NCBI GenBank assembly: GCA_036346225.1 | Contig: JARFIW010000884.1 | Span: forward strand, 3,954,501 to 4,018,500 | DNA length: 64,000 bases | Reading direction: 5' to 3' | Source: Platerodrilus igneus | Taxonomy: Eukaryota; Arthropoda; Insecta; Coleoptera; Lycidae | Shown: positions 44,341 to 56,399 of the stretch, one piece after another | Numbering within the stretch: position 1 is the first letter of the stretch | How the letters are laid out: each line of letters opens with the position of its first letter | Notes under the pieces: model-generated | The model's database searches: none | What the model saw: only the letters and a program-made list of their open reading frames with translations | Told to the model about the DNA's origin: nothing | Made by a program: the position numbers and the translations under genes

Positions 44341-46230
44341 TGAAACGTATTATATTTTCTTGATCGCTAACCCCAAACGGTCACATTCTTTCCTAAATTG
44401 AGCTTAACTAATGCTCTCTTCTTAATACATACATCTGACTCTAGAAGTTGGGGTCAGCAAAACAAAGTCTTCCGACGTAACTAGGGTCTATTCCTTGGGT
44501 AGAGCTATGAGCAATGGGGGTAAGTCGAAATCTATGGAGGTTACACTTAACAAAAAACAAACAGGCGCCACCAAGTCCAAATTGATTTATTTTAGGGGCA
44601 TAGCTATTTTTTAAGGGCGGACTTGGAGACCCAAAAAAGAGATCGCCTTCGTTGATACACAAACTTGTCTTAACAGAATAAGACGCTGTTCCTGTAAGAA
44701 AGAATAATAATTAAGTCACATAAAAATGGGAACACTATTTGCGTCCCTCAAGTATACCTAAAAGTATAGAGAATATTTTCTGCATAATGGGATCATAAAA
44801 TTTTAGTTCTTATTGCTTTTTGTTTACCAAGTCTGATCAGACTAGATCAGAATAAAAACTTTAAATGAAGAATATTAATTTACTAATAAGAATTTTCTTG
44901 GTTTCAGTAAATAAAGTATCATTGTAATTAAATAAAAATAAAATTTGAAGTACTTGCAAAACTGGTAGTAAAGGTTATCAACTAATCCTTACTCAAATAT
45001 TTTATAATTCTATGTAACTAAAAATGCTAGAGTTTCTTTATAACCCAATCAGATCTGTGTGAGTCATTTACAAATGAATATACGAAATTTTCTCTTTAGG
45101 TTAACAAACTTAAATTTAGTTTGAAGTCAAAATAATCACCAAGATATTCTCTAATGTTATCAATAGTGGTTGTACTAAAATGCTAAACATGTGTTAGCCA
45201 TTGGGCAATTGTTGACAATAGTGAACAAACAAACAGGTGATGTAATAGCAGCTGTTAAATTACGTTGAAGCCACGTGTGATCACGTCTTTACGAAGCTAA
45301 GTGAAAGCAAATTTAATACTGGGGAAAACCAGCTTATTTACAGGTAAACTGAATAACAATTTTGTACGTCTAACAAACAAAATGAAATAATGTACTTTCA
45401 GAAGGAAAGTACTCAGGAAATCATAATTCTATTACGAACCCAAGAGCAGCAGTTGTCCCTTGATGTAATGGAAATTACCTCGCAGCGCGGAACAGCAACT
45501 AATTATACTTGCTTTCCATGCTTTAACACAGGTGTAGGAGCAAAGCGGGTTCCTTACTTGGATCACGGCAGCATTACTTTGTAACGTAATCTTCCGTTGT
45601 CTAAATTTATTTACTAAAATAATTTTTCATTGCGTAGCCAACAAATTAAGCTTTCTAAATTGTAACTTCAAAGGGATCATGTTGTCTCAAATTTTACAGT
45701 TGCGATTTTCGACGTGGTGTGCGATATATACGTTATCCATGCAGTTTTCTAATTTCTCGTTGGGATTTCAAATGTGTCGTTGCGAGTTCAAATGGGTCGT
45801 TGCGAGTTCAAATGGGTCGTTGCGCTAAATAAATTTTGTAAATTAGCTAATATGACAACGAATATACAAAATGTGGATTAGGTACTAACCGTTACTCAGG
45901 AAGTGTTTCACAAACATAGAGCGACTCGGAGGTCACTCGCCATTCTCTTAGAATGCATCTTGACGCTACTTTTAACTATCGACGAGTGCGCTCGCTGCTT
46001 TCTTGTATGGTGGGAGGTTCCGGATTTTAGTTCTCGAACCTCTCACGCGCGCGCCAGTGGCTGTGAAATTACACCGAACTCGGAAACAACTCGACTAATA
46101 ATCCTTGATATTATAATACTATAAAAGTTTGATTGTTACTTGAATATTTATTTTAATTAATAAAGGTATTTTACTATTCATTGTACGTTTAATGAATGGA
46201 TTCTCCTACTGCAAAAATAAAATTGTTACA
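44341..46230 (-). repeat. gypsy-B 3' LTR
   Basis: 1890 bp, near-identical to 52771-54669. Contains about 2.5 tandem units of GTCGTTGCGAGTTCAAATGG at about 45775-45825. Short frames inside (for example plus 45903-46124) recur in the other LTR simply because the LTRs are identical. Confidence 0.95.
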
Positions 46231-46243
46231 CTACCTCTTTCCT
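46231..46243 (-). other. Polypurine tract of gypsy-B
   Basis: On minus, AGGAAAGAGGTAG directly precedes the 3' LTR start TGTAACA. This is the expected primer for plus-strand DNA synthesis. Confidence 0.75.
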
Positions 46244-47600
46244 AAAAGAAAAAATTTTTCTTAAAAACTTCAAATATAACTAATACAAAAAATTTTTTTT
46301 ACAACAATACTAGCCTTTCCTATCTTCCTAACCAACTATGCAATTTTATAAATTTACTCAAATGGGGGGGACCTTCATTTATAATTGAGAGTGTGTTGGT
46401 AACTACGTGTACCTGACGTCCATCGGGAGACAAAATCGGGGAGTCACAATCGGTAATAATCAAAATTGGGAGGGGGTCAAATTAGAGAGTCAAACGCTCC
46501 ACGGGACAAAAGAATTTAAATTTACAAAATTTCTTGACTTGAGATTCCTACTTCTAATAAGGCTAATATTTCTGACCTAAAATCAAACACTTACAATTTA
46601 CTTCCAATTTCAAAAAAAACTTCACTTCCAGGAGCTCATTTAGCTCTATTTACAAAAAACAGGAATGCTTCCTCATCAGAACAGCATTACCATTCAAAAT
46701 ATCATCACTATAAGGTGAGAATCAAAAGAAATACCCTACTAATAGGTCTAAATTTAAGCATCATCACAAGGTGATAACCAAAACAAAAGTGACCTAATCA
46801 AAAGGTTACTTATCAAATTCAAATACAAAGTATTATCACTTTATTACAAAGAGATAATCAAAACGAAGGTAACCTGACCATACGGTTACTTAACAAATTC
46901 AAATACAAAATATTATCACTTTATTACAAAGAGATAATCAAAACAAAGGTAACCTGACCATACGGTTACTTAACAAATTCAAATACAAAATATTATCACT
47001 TTATTACAAAGAGATAATCAAAACAAAGGTAACCTAACCATCAGGTTACTCATCAAATTTCAAACCCAAAATAACCCAGTTAGGGTTGTAGAATCCTACA
47101 CCCTACTGATCATCCTATCACTAATTGCTAACGAACAACTGATCTCATTAGTGATGGACCAAACGGTGAAAATCACCAAGTCAACTTTGACCTTATCAAA
47201 TCTAAGAACTTCTAACGGTCAAAAGGAACAAGGAAAGAACAATTCATTCTCTCCACCTTGACATGTAGAAATCAGGACCAATAGTTAAATAGCCCACCTA
47301 CTTCTACATTGTAAGGATATCTGTCAAAGACATCCTCCAAACACATCTCCGAGCAACGCGCGAGCAAAACGACCAGCGTGCACCAAGGCACACCTCAACT
47401 TACAAAACTTACAAAATCTCAAACCACTCATTTCACTCCTCAAACAAAATACTCAATATTAGTGGACCGACACTAGATCAAGAATTGGAACAAAACAAAA
47501 CAGACCACTACGTCATTACTTAATATCAAAGAGATGACCGGACCGGAATTAATCGTCAAAATCATCATTTTCATTTGGATCTGATACTCCAATTGGTTTC
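46244..47600 (-). other. Long non-coding 3' region of gypsy-B with 80-bp tandem repeats
   Basis: About 1.35 kb between the integrase stop and the polypurine tract, with no frame resembling an envelope or other domain. At about 46750-47070 an 80-bp unit (marked by TATTATCACT at 46831, 46911 and 46991) repeats about three and a half times, with older diverged copies at the left edge. Confidence 0.8.
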
Positions 47601-47607
47601 AAGTCCT

Positions 47608-48507
47608 TTATGTGCCATTTCCTGCTCTTGTTCCATCTTCGTTTTCTAACTCATATACTAAACTGGAATGTTTTTTCCGAATTTTACTCATAACGAACTT
47701 AGGAGCTAACTTAGCGGAAAATTTATCACTAGCACTCGAGAGGACCTTATTAGTTCTCCAAACATACTCTCCGACTCGGAATGAAATGTCTCTTCTCCTA
47801 AGATTGTAGCGTTTACACGAACGTTGATAAGCTACATGCAAATTTTCACGGACACTTCCAAAAATATCAAACAAAAGTTGACGATCCAAAACATAAGAAG
47901 GTCTACTACTGGAGACGACATCAACATCCTCACCAGGTATAAAATTATCCTTATAAGCTTTTCCACTTAAAGGTACCTGACGACCAAAACTAAAAATTTG
48001 GTGAATAGTTGGTGGACTCATGTTTTGCTGAGTTGATCGCGTATTGGATCTTTGATATCTCAACATCCCACGTATCATGTTCTTCTACGTATGTACGGAT
48101 TGCTGTACCAACTGTCTTATTGATTCTTTCCACAAAATTGCATTGGGGAGCATAAACAGCGTTATACCAAATTTTTGAATTTCGTACCTTGCACACAAAG
48201 CTTTAAAAATACGTCCAACTAATTGTGGACCATTATCACAAATAACAAATTGTGGTACTCCGTAGACAAGAAATACCTTTTCTTCCAAAAACTTCTCGAT
48301 CAAATGTGCGGTAGCACTACGTAAAGGTTGCAAAATCGAATACTTCGAGAACCAATCACCAACAACTAAGAGCCATTTATGTCCGCGTTTGGAACGAGGA
48401 AACGGACCCATCAAATCTAATGCAATGGTTTGGAATGGTAGTCCAACTTCTTTCTCCTTTCCCATCATTCCAAGGGGACCTCTATTGGGTGGTTTTTTGA
48501 GCACCAC
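47608..48507 (-). CDS. gypsy-B integrase (frame-shifted in this sequence)
   Basis: 48085-48507 has the core: first Asp in IALDLMGPFPRSKRG, second in VICDNGPQLVG. The third residue, a Glu in NFVERINKTVG, is in the overlapping frame 47990-48196. 47608-48078 gives the C-terminal part (RRDISFRVGEYVWRTN, then KFSAKLAPKFV). The zinc module's CRKCLIC lies just upstream near 48515. The enzyme inserts the element cDNA and left the 4-bp AGCG duplication seen here. All three catalytic residues are present, but two frame changes separate them. Confidence 0.88.
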
Positions 48508-48539
48508 AAATCAAACATTTCCTACAAAATTTACGTACG

Positions 48540-49837
48540 TCAAAGATCATCTTTGGCCAATAATACAATTCTTGGACTCGAGACAAAGTTTTTAAGGAAC
48601 CAAAATGTCCTGCTGAAGGGGGGGTCATGACATGATTTAATGACATCTACGCGCTGAGACTTTGGCACCAAATATTTCCACTCTACAACATTCGCCGAAT
48701 GCGGTAATAAGGAAGGTATAAACTTATAAATAAACCCATCTTCTACTTTCCATTGTGGGTAGCTTTTCGGTGACAACAAAATTTTCTTTCTCAAAGACTC
48801 ATACCACAAGTCTACTGCATCAAGTTTAATCTCTACTAAGTTAACTTCTGGATTTTCTAAAGGAACACCACGACTAAGACAATCTGGAACTATATTGAAC
48901 TTTCCTTTTCTATGCACCAAATCAAATGAGTGTTGCCTTAATCGAACTGACCATCTGGCGAGTTTTCCAGTTGGATTCTGAAGATTACTCAACCAAAGTA
49001 ACGAAAAATGATCGGTGACAACGGTGAATCGAACTCCTTCTACCCACGGACGAAATTTCTCAATTGCAAAATAACCGCTAAACACTCTCTTTCAGTGGTG
49101 GAATAATTGCGCTCAGTACGGCTCAGGGTTTTGCTTGCGTACGAAATTACACGCTCTTCTCCGTTTACATTCTGAATCAACACAGCTCCTAACCCAGTGT
49201 TGCTTGCGTCACACTCAACGATAAAGGGTGCCGAGTAGTCTGGCTGCGAAAGAAGAGGTGCAGAAACTAATGCTTGCTTGATTAGCACAAATGAATTTTC
49301 TGCTTCCGCACTCCAGTTTACAGTTTGACCTTTTTTCTTACTTTTAATGAGGTCATTAATAGGCGAAACTAAAGACGAAAAATTCTTTATAAAGCGCCTG
49401 TACCAGCTGCACATTCCTATAAACCTTTTAATTTCCGTTGTGGTTTTCGGACGGGGAAAGTTAACCATCGCCGACACCTTATCGGGATCTGTACGAAGTG
49501 AGTTCGAACCTACTATATAACCCAAAAATTTAAGTGTTTTTTTAAAAAATTCACATTTACTTATATTTATGGTAAGGTTAGCTTCTTTTAAACGTTGCTT
49601 AACCTCTACTAATAACTTTAGATGATCTTCAAAAGATGACGAACATAATATTATGTCGTCCAAATAGCAAAATACATGGGGTTCAAAACGTGGACCAAAA
49701 ATTGCATCTACTAAACGCTGTTGCGTCTGCGCAGCATTCTTCAACCCAAATGGCATGCATGTAAATCTATATTGTCCTCGTGAGATAACACTGAAGGCAG
49801 TCTTATCCTTAGACGATTCACTAAGAGGATTTGCCAA
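48540..49837 (-). CDS. gypsy-B RT palm/thumb, RNase H and start of integrase zinc region
   Basis: 49040-49837 begins with KTAFSVISRGQYRFTCMPFG, then the catalytic FCYLDDIIL near residue 58, connection segment (LGYIVGSN, FIGMCSWYRRFI) and RNase H with VECDASNTGLGAV and ERNYSTTERECLAV. 48540-49085, in the next frame, continues RNase H (FTVVTDHFSLLWL) and the linker (LSRGVPLENPEVN). A one-step frame change near 49050-49085 joins the two. Active-site residues are intact. Confidence 0.9.
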
Positions 49838-50655
49838 AACGATTTTCTCAAATCCAGAGACGAAATGTAGTTCGCACCTCTCAACATATTGAGAATTCTA
49901 TCTACGTTCGCAAGGGGGTACGAATCATGAACAGTTAAGTCGTTCAGGGTTCTACCATCAAAACAGAAGCGATATTCTCCATCTGCCTTCTTAACCAACA
50001 AAACTGGAGAGGACCACGGACTAGTACACGGTTCTATAACTTTAAGTCTAAGCATGTCGTCCAATTCCTCATTCAATATCTTACCCATATATGGTGACAT
50101 GACATATGGTTTCTTGTGGAAGGGTTTGGCATTGCCTGTGTCTATGTCCAATTCGATTAGGTGAGTTCGTCCTAATCTATCGTCGCTGCTAATCTCACTA
50201 AATGAATTTATTAACTCTTGTGCTTGCGCACTTTGAGCATCTGAGAGGTCATGTAAACCACATAAAGAATCTTCAGTGTTCAAAGGGATGGAAGACGGAC
50301 CTATATACCCTATGTCGTTCCCAACATTGCTTTGGATAAACCAATTATTACTTCTAAAGTCAGCAACTACACCAAATAATTTTGCAAAGTCACTACCGAA
50401 AATAAATGTATGCGGTAGGGACGGAACCACTAATGCATTAAGGATGCGGCAATCATTACCTATACAAATTGGCAAATCTACTGAGCCTACAACAGACTTT
50501 ATTGAACCATCAGCTGTAGTGATACCTGTTTTTGCTGAACTAAAAATTTTCAAGTCTAATTCTCTAACAATTGAAAGTGCTAAGGATCCTACTACTGAGG
50601 TAGTGCATCCCGAATCCAGAAGACCGGTAATGTCTCTATCTATTAATTTTACCAT
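49741..50655 (-). CDS. gypsy-B protease and N-terminal RT
   Basis: Retropepsin motif GLLDSGCTTSVVG near residue 10, here DSG rather than DTG, and FIFGSDFAKLFG as the second landmark. RT fingers follow (VIEPCTSPWSSPVLLVKK, FCFDGRTLND, YISSLDLRKSFWQI). The frame leaves the RT reading near 49825, next to a short C run; the palm continues in the overlapping frame. The initial Met is internal to the polyprotein. Confidence 0.9.
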   Translation of the reverse strand: MVKLIDRDITGLLDSGCTTSVVGSLALSIVRELDLKIFSSAKTGITTADGSIKSVVGSVDLPICIGNDCRILNALVVPSLPHTFIFGSDFAKLFGVVADFRSNNWFIQSNVGNDIGYIGPSSIPLNTEDSLCGLHDLSDAQSAQAQELINSFSEISSDDRLGRTHLIELDIDTGNAKPFHKKPYVMSPYMGKILNEELDDMLRLKVIEPCTSPWSSPVLLVKKADGEYRFCFDGRTLNDLTVHDSYPLANVDRILNMLRGANYISSLDLRKSFWQILLVNRLRIRLPSVLSHEDNIDLHACHLG

Positions 50656-52203
50656 AATGTAGGGTCGATTATCACACTGCTTCTCAATGAACAGAGTATT
50701 ATTCTTAGGCTTCGAAGAGTCCTGACAAAATTTTTAACAACTGTAAGCCATCTCGACCACTCGTCTTTACTAAAGTATTTTTCTTGTTTACAAATCATAA
50801 CTGTAGCCTTATGACGCGGAACAGGATACCGACCACTATGTACCTGCCGCCTTACTGGTTTTTGAACAATGTGGACATGACGTTGCCTTAACGCCTTTTC
50901 GACCACATCCAAAACAAAAATTTTTTTGTTGCTCTACAATCTCTAAACCAATGTCCACTACGGGAGCAATTCCAACAAACAAAATGATTCCTCTTATCGG
51001 GACTAAAGGAATTACAAACCGAGGACTCTAAAGAGCTCTTATCCGCTACTGTTACTTGAGGATTGACTAATTTATTCTGAAACACCCTACTCTTAACAGC
51101 ATAAACTTTCTCATTCAACCCAGGATGTTTGTTCTCATATGGATGCTTAGAGGGTTGCAAATCTTATTAGGTTTATTAGAAGACGCCAAAACCGAGTTTA
51201 GTTTCATCAAAGAAGCTTCTTCTAACCTTTTACACAAATTTACTAGGGTCGACAAATCTTGAATGTCCGACAATGCAAGTGCCGAAATATATTCAGGAAC
51301 CAAATTTCTTCTAATCATTTTAACTTTAGTAACTTCTGCTGGCTCGTTGGTCAGTCTACTAAAGAGGGTTTGCATATGCGCGACAAATAAAATAATCCTT
51401 TCGTCTTTACCTTGACGACGATTTCTGATCTTTTCCCAAATGTCATCATCCGAAGAACCAGGTAGAAAATCTTCCTTAAACGTTCTAACAAGGAGTTCCA
51501 GTCTCGCAAAGAATTTTTCACTGTTCTAAACCAAACCAAAGCGTCACCCACAAAAGTTCACATGCTGATCCAAATAAGTCAGCTTCGGATACCTTACGAG
51601 ATTGTGCTAAATCACTAACTCTATCTAAAAATGAATGTAGTTGTTTGGGGTCACCTGAGAATTTTACAGGCCATGAACCTATAGGTACTGAAGGTGTTAC
51701 ATACGAAGTCGAATGGATAGGTGCACTAACTAAAGGAGATACTACAACGGACCGATCTAAATAGGTGGACTCTGTACTTTTATTGATTTTATCGTACAAC
51801 TCAGCTTCAAGAGTTAATATCGTTGCTACGGTCTCATTACTAAACTTAATTGCTTCATCGGGATTTATTGAAGGATTTTCATACGCTTAGCTCGTCCCGA
51901 AAGGTGGTTTATCCTTGAACAAGCTCTTCTAAAAATTGAGTCTGATGAGTCGCCCTCAAACTCGGACACAATATTACGAACTGACTCGACTGAAACTGAA
52001 ATTTCTTTACTTTCCGTTGCAAAATCTACTTCATAACACGAAAGGTCAACCAAACAACCAGGCTTATCTATTTCTTTAGCTAACAATCTACCTAAAATTT
52101 TCCGTTTCTCCAACACTGGCCTCTCACTTACCACTCCTCTGATTCTTAGTTCATACTCCAATTCTTCTTTAAGTAGACAAACAATTTGGAATTTTTCCGA
52201 CAT
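50650..52203 (-). CDS. gypsy-B Gag (frame-shifted in this sequence)
   Basis: The start MSEKFQIVCLLKEELEYELR at 52203 follows a 560-bp leader and resembles the SAP-like start of some insect gypsy Gags. Capsid-like pieces lie at 51518-51799 (YVTPSVPIGSWPVKFSGDPK), 51351-51551 and 51115-51375. A CCHC knuckle, CWNCSRSGHWFRDC, lies near 50970, and a second Cys-rich motif (CFGCGRKG...CPHC) follows in another frame across a long A/T run near 50,920. Frame changes traced near 51,885, 51,540 and 50,920 all lie beside short homopolymers. Gag would form the particle and bind RNA. Confidence 0.82.
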
Positions 52204-52750
52204 GGTTACTACAACCTAATGGAATCAAACCGATAAATCTAACTAATCCGAATCTTACAAAAGCTATCAAAACAAATTCGTACTACTAAAGGTAAAAATC
52301 AAAAATGTTTTTGGTAAAATTATTTTGCCAAAACAATATCAAAAAATTTAAGGGTCAAAACAGAACTAAAGTCAAAAGTAAATTTGACCAAATTAACAAA
52401 TTGAGTGTATGGGGATTACCGTTACAACCAATCTTTTATCAAAAGCAAACAAACAAATCTAAGTGTCAAATAAACCTTAAGCAAACAAATTTCGGAGCAA
52501 AATAATTTTTGGACAAATGGACTTCAAAGGAAAATAAATTTTGAGCTAACAAACTTCGAATCAAATTAAATTTAGAACAAATAAATTTCGAAGCAAATTA
52601 ATTTCTAACAAACAAATTCTAAGGCAAATCAAATTATGAACAAACAACCTCGAGCTAAATTAAATTATGAACGAACGAATTTCAACAAATTACTCGTTGA
52701 ACAAACAAATTTCGAGCCCCAAATAAATTTTGATCAAACAAATTTCGAAG
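52204..52750 (-). repeat. gypsy-B leader with degenerate repeats of about 30-35 bp
   Basis: Between the primer site and the Gag start, AACAAACAAATTTCGA-type units recur roughly every 30-35 bases across 52440-52760. No coding capacity is evident. Such a leader could carry packaging or translation signals; this is inference. Confidence 0.75.
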
Positions 52751-52769
52751 CCCCAAACGTTGGGCGCTA
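52751..52769 (-). other. gypsy-B primer binding site, tRNA-Lys type
   Basis: On minus, TAGCGCCCAACGTTTGGGG follows the LTR end by one base. Insect tRNA-Lys pairs with TGGCGCCCAACGTGGGGC, so the match is close, with one substitution and a small insertion. Confidence 0.75.
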
Positions 52770-52770
52770 G

Positions 52771-54669
52771 TGAAACGTATTATATTTTCTTGATCGCTAA
52801 CCCCAAACGGTCACATTCTTTCCTAAATTGAGCTTAACTAATGCTCTCTTCTTAATACATACATCTGACTCTAGAAGTTGGGGTCAGCAAAACAAAGTCT
52901 TCCGACGTAACTAGGGTCTATTCCTTGGGTAGAGCTATGAGCAATGGGGGTAAGTCGAAATCTATGGAGGGTTACACTTAACAAAAAACAAACAGGCGCC
53001 ACCAAGTCCAAATTGATTTATTTTAGGGGCATAGCTATTTTTTTAAGGGCGGACTTGGAGACCCAAAAAAAAGAGATCGCCTTCGTTGATACACAAACTT
53101 GTCTTAACAGAATAAGACGCTGTTCCTGTAAGAAAGAATAATAATTAAGTCACATAAAAATGGGAACACTATTTGCGTCCCTCAAGTATACCTAAAAAGT
53201 ATAGAGAATATTTTCTGCATAATGGGATCATAAAATTTTAGTTCTTATTGCTTTTTGTTTACCAAGTCTGATCAGACTAGATCAGAATAAAAAAAACTTT
53301 AAATGAAGAATATTAATTTACTAATAAGAATTTTCTTGGTTTCAGTAAATAAAGTATCATTGTAATTAAATAAAAATAAAAATTTGAAGTACTTGCAAAA
53401 CTGGTAGTAAAGGTTATCAACTAATCCTTACTCAAATATTTTATAATTCTATGTAACTAAAAATGCTAGAGTTTCTTTATAACCCAATCAGATCTGTGTG
53501 AGTCATTTACAAATGAATATACGAAATTTTCTCTTTAGGTTAACAAACTTAAATTTAGTTTGAAGTCAAAATAATCACCAAGATATTCTCTAATGTTATC
53601 AATAGTGGTTGTACTAAAATGCTAAACATGTGTTAGCCATTGGGCAATTGTTGACAATAGTGAACAAACAAACAGGTGATGTAATAGCAGCTGTTAAATT
53701 ACGTTGAAGCCACGTGTGATCACGTCTTTACGAAGCTAAGTGAAAGCAAATTTAATACTGGGGAAAACCAGCTTATTTACAGGTAAACTGAATAACAATT
53801 TTGTACGTCTAACAAACAAAATGAAATAATGTACTTTCAGAAGGAAAGTACTCAGGAAATCATAATTCTATTACGAACCCAAGAGCAGCAGTTGTCCCTT
53901 GATGTAATGGAAATTACCTCGCAGCGCGGAACAGCAACTAATTATACTTGCTTTCCATGCTTTAACACAGGTGTAGGAGCAAAGCGGGTTCCTTACTTGG
54001 ATCACGGCAGCATTACTTTGTAACGTAATCTTCCGTTGTCTAAATTTATTTACTAAAATAATTTTTCATTGCGTAGCCAACAAATTAAGCTTTCTAAATT
54101 GTAACTTCAAAGGGATCATGTTGTCTCAAATTTTACAGTTGCGATTTTCGACGTGGTGTGCGATATATACGTTATCCATGCAGTTTTCTAATTTCTCGTT
54201 GGGATTTCAAATGTGTCGTTGCGAGTTCAAATGGGTCGTTGCGAGTTCAAATGGGTCGTTGCGCTAAATAAATTTTGTAAATTAGCTAATATGACAACGA
54301 ATATACAAAATGTGGATTAGGTACTAACCGTTACTCAGGAAGTGTTTCACAAACATAGAGCGACTCGGAGGTCACTCGCCATTCTCTTAGAATGCATCTT
54401 GACGCTACTTTTAACTATCGACGAGTGCGCTCGCTGCTTTCTTGTATGGTGGGAGGTTCCGGATTTTAGTTCTCGAACCTCTCACGCGCGCGCCAGTGGC
54501 TGTGAAATTACACCGAACTCGGAAACATCTCGACTAATAATCCTTGATATTATAATACTATAAAAGTTTGATTGTTACTTGAATATTTATTTTAATTAAT
54601 AAAGGTATTTTACTATTCATTGTACGTTTAATGAATGGATTCTCCTACTGCAAAAATAAAATTGTTACA
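52771..54669 (-). repeat. gypsy-B 5' LTR
   Basis: 1899 bp; differs from the 3' LTR by six homopolymer length changes (net nine bases) and one seen substitution (AACAACT versus AACATCT near 54528). It would contain the promoter for the element RNA, transcribed towards lower coordinates. Confidence 0.95.
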
Positions 54670-54673
54670 AGCG

Positions 54674-55195
54674 TTCCCTAATTACCTATTTAAGGTTATA
54701 TATTTCAGTAAAGTACATAACAAAATGAATCATAATTATAATTATAATAGAGAGTGTAGAATGAGTAGAGAAAGGTAGTAGTACGCGTAGAAAGATTATT
54801 GTTACCCTGTGAATTAAGTTAAATAAATAAATACAGTCAGATGTGTTTTCTTCAAGTACATAGTATATAGGTGTGTCGATGTTGGCGATCTAGTTTAACA
54901 AAGGTGAACCACATTACACGTTTTTGCAATTTTGACTTTGTTAATTGTGGTATAGTCCTGCACGCTAAGATGCTTGCGCGTTCTTTGAGCTAAAGAGCCA
55001 AACTACAGGTCCAACCAAAGTAGTAGGGTCGTTAGTGAGGAAACAGACTACGGTATGGTATGGTATGGTATGGCAGTCTAAGACACACTACCGCAATGTG
55101 GAAGGCAACGAGAAACCACCACATTACCTCCCAAGTACATAGCGTACTTAAATCGTAATAAACACGGTGGCATTCTTTGGGGTAAAAGATTCCGG
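54674..55195. other. Flank without gene; short GGTAT repeats
   Basis: (GGTAT)n, four to five units, at about 55052-55072. No gene seen. Confidence 0.5.
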
Positions 55196-55210
55196 AGTAA
55201 AAATAGTCTC

Positions 55211-55510
55211 TACATGTAATTTTCCAATGCTTCACCCGAAGGTACTACATTGTTCAGGAAGCGAGTTTTTTTTTTACATGCAAATTTTGGATTTTTTTCG
55301 AACCCTTGCTGTTCCAATCAAGGTAAGAATTTTTAATGTGCGTGACAACACTCACACACGGGACCTCTATTTTACCTCTCATCCGAACGAGGGCGTATTT
55401 TTGTGAAAAATGCTCGTATAACACTTTTTAAAGCGGACAGTGTCGGGATTCAAACCCGAGACCTTGGCCGTAGTAGTCACACGCATACCAACTACGTCAC
55501 GGAGCCACCC
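55211..55510 (-). repeat. SINE-1, full-length copy
   Basis: On minus it starts with a tRNA-like head with A box TGACGTAGTTGG and B box GGTTTGAATCC. A body of about 230 bp follows, ending in ATTACATGTAG. Flanks share an imperfect duplication (AGTAAAAATAGTCTC at 55196 and AGTTAAAATAGTTCTC at 55511). This is the most complete copy for defining the family. Confidence 0.85.
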
Positions 55511-55584
55511 AGTTAAAATAGTTCTCCATTCGGATCTTCGGGAGGGGATTACTTCGGAGGATGATATCGGAAAGTTCAGAACAT

Positions 55585-56300
55585 TTAGCGAGTCGGAACG
55601 TGGAATGTTAGAAGTATAAAGCAAGTAGGTAAGCTAGAGAACCTGAAAATTGAAATGAATAGGTTAGCACTAAACATAGTAGGGATCAGCGTAGTTCGGT
55701 GGCCAGTGACAGGGGATTTTTGGAATGGAGACTTCAGGGTAATCCATACAAGACCAAAGGAAGGAAATACGAGTGTGGGAATAGTTATGCGAAGAAAGAT
55801 AGGACACTGTAGAAAAATACTTACAAAAGAACGAAATTCATGGTTATATTAGAATCTAAATCGGTAAACATAGTAATAATACAAATATACATGCCCACCT
55901 CTAGCTACAGTGAGGAAAAGGTAGAAGCGATCTACAAAGATATTCAAAACAACATAAGATACGTAAAAGGACATGAAAATTTAATAATAACGGGAGATTT
56001 TAATGCAGTGGTAGGAGAGGGTAGGGAAGGAGTGGTAGTAGGTTTATTTGGTTTAGACACGAGAAACGACAGGGGAAATAGGCTGGTAGAATTTTGCTAC
56101 AAGAACAATTCAATCATCACAAACACCTTATTTCAACATCATGCTAGAAGACCACATACGTGGAAGATGCTAGGAGATATAGGAAGATATCAAATAGATA
56201 ATATTCTTGTTAGATAGCGGTTTAGGAATCAAGTAAAAGACTGTAGAAACTACTCAGAAGCAGATATAGACACTGACCACAACATCATAATTATGAAGGC
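55585..56300 (+). pseudogene. RTE-2 AP-type endonuclease
   Basis: Motifs in order: TWNVRSI, GISVVRW (the catalytic Glu usual in GISEVRW is Val here), RPKEGNTSVGIV, IIQIYMPTSSYS, ITGDFNAVVGEG, NNSIITNTLFQHH and DTDHN. It would nick target DNA for reverse transcription. The Glu-to-Val change, a frame change near 55850 and a stop at 56217 indicate loss of function. Confidence 0.85.
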
Positions 56301-56399
56301 CTCACTTAAATTTAAAAATTTGTAAAAAAGAAACGGAAAAATACACTATGACATTCAGAAACTAAAAGATAAAGATATTCAAGAAAGATTCGAAAAAAA

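Larger units (their letters stand above)
44341..54669 (-). mobile_element. gypsy-B: complete young Ty3/gypsy LTR retrotransposon
   Basis: 10,329 bp bounded by two LTRs with TG...CA ends and flanked by a 4-bp duplication, AGCG (44337-44340 and 54670-54673). Internal order on minus is primer site, repeat-rich leader, Gag, protease, RT, RNase H, integrase, long non-coding 3' region, polypurine tract. LTR lengths of 1890 and 1899 bp are fully accounted for by six homopolymer differences, plus one substitution that I saw. That marks a very recent insertion. Confidence 0.95.

Noticed and set aside
45390..46124. Small frames at 45390-45584 and 45903-46124 (repeated at 53829-54023 and 54342-54563) as conserved genes
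   Set aside because: Their identity only reflects LTR duplication; no family resemblance, and they are antisense to the element.
46244..47600. Envelope gene of gypsy-B
   Set aside because: No open frame, signal peptide, furin-type site or membrane segment could be found in this region.
44341..54669. The 1.9-kb repeats as a segmental duplication of a host region
   Set aside because: TG...CA ends, a 4-bp target duplication, primer site and polypurine tract at the inner edges and gag-pol between them show they are LTRs.
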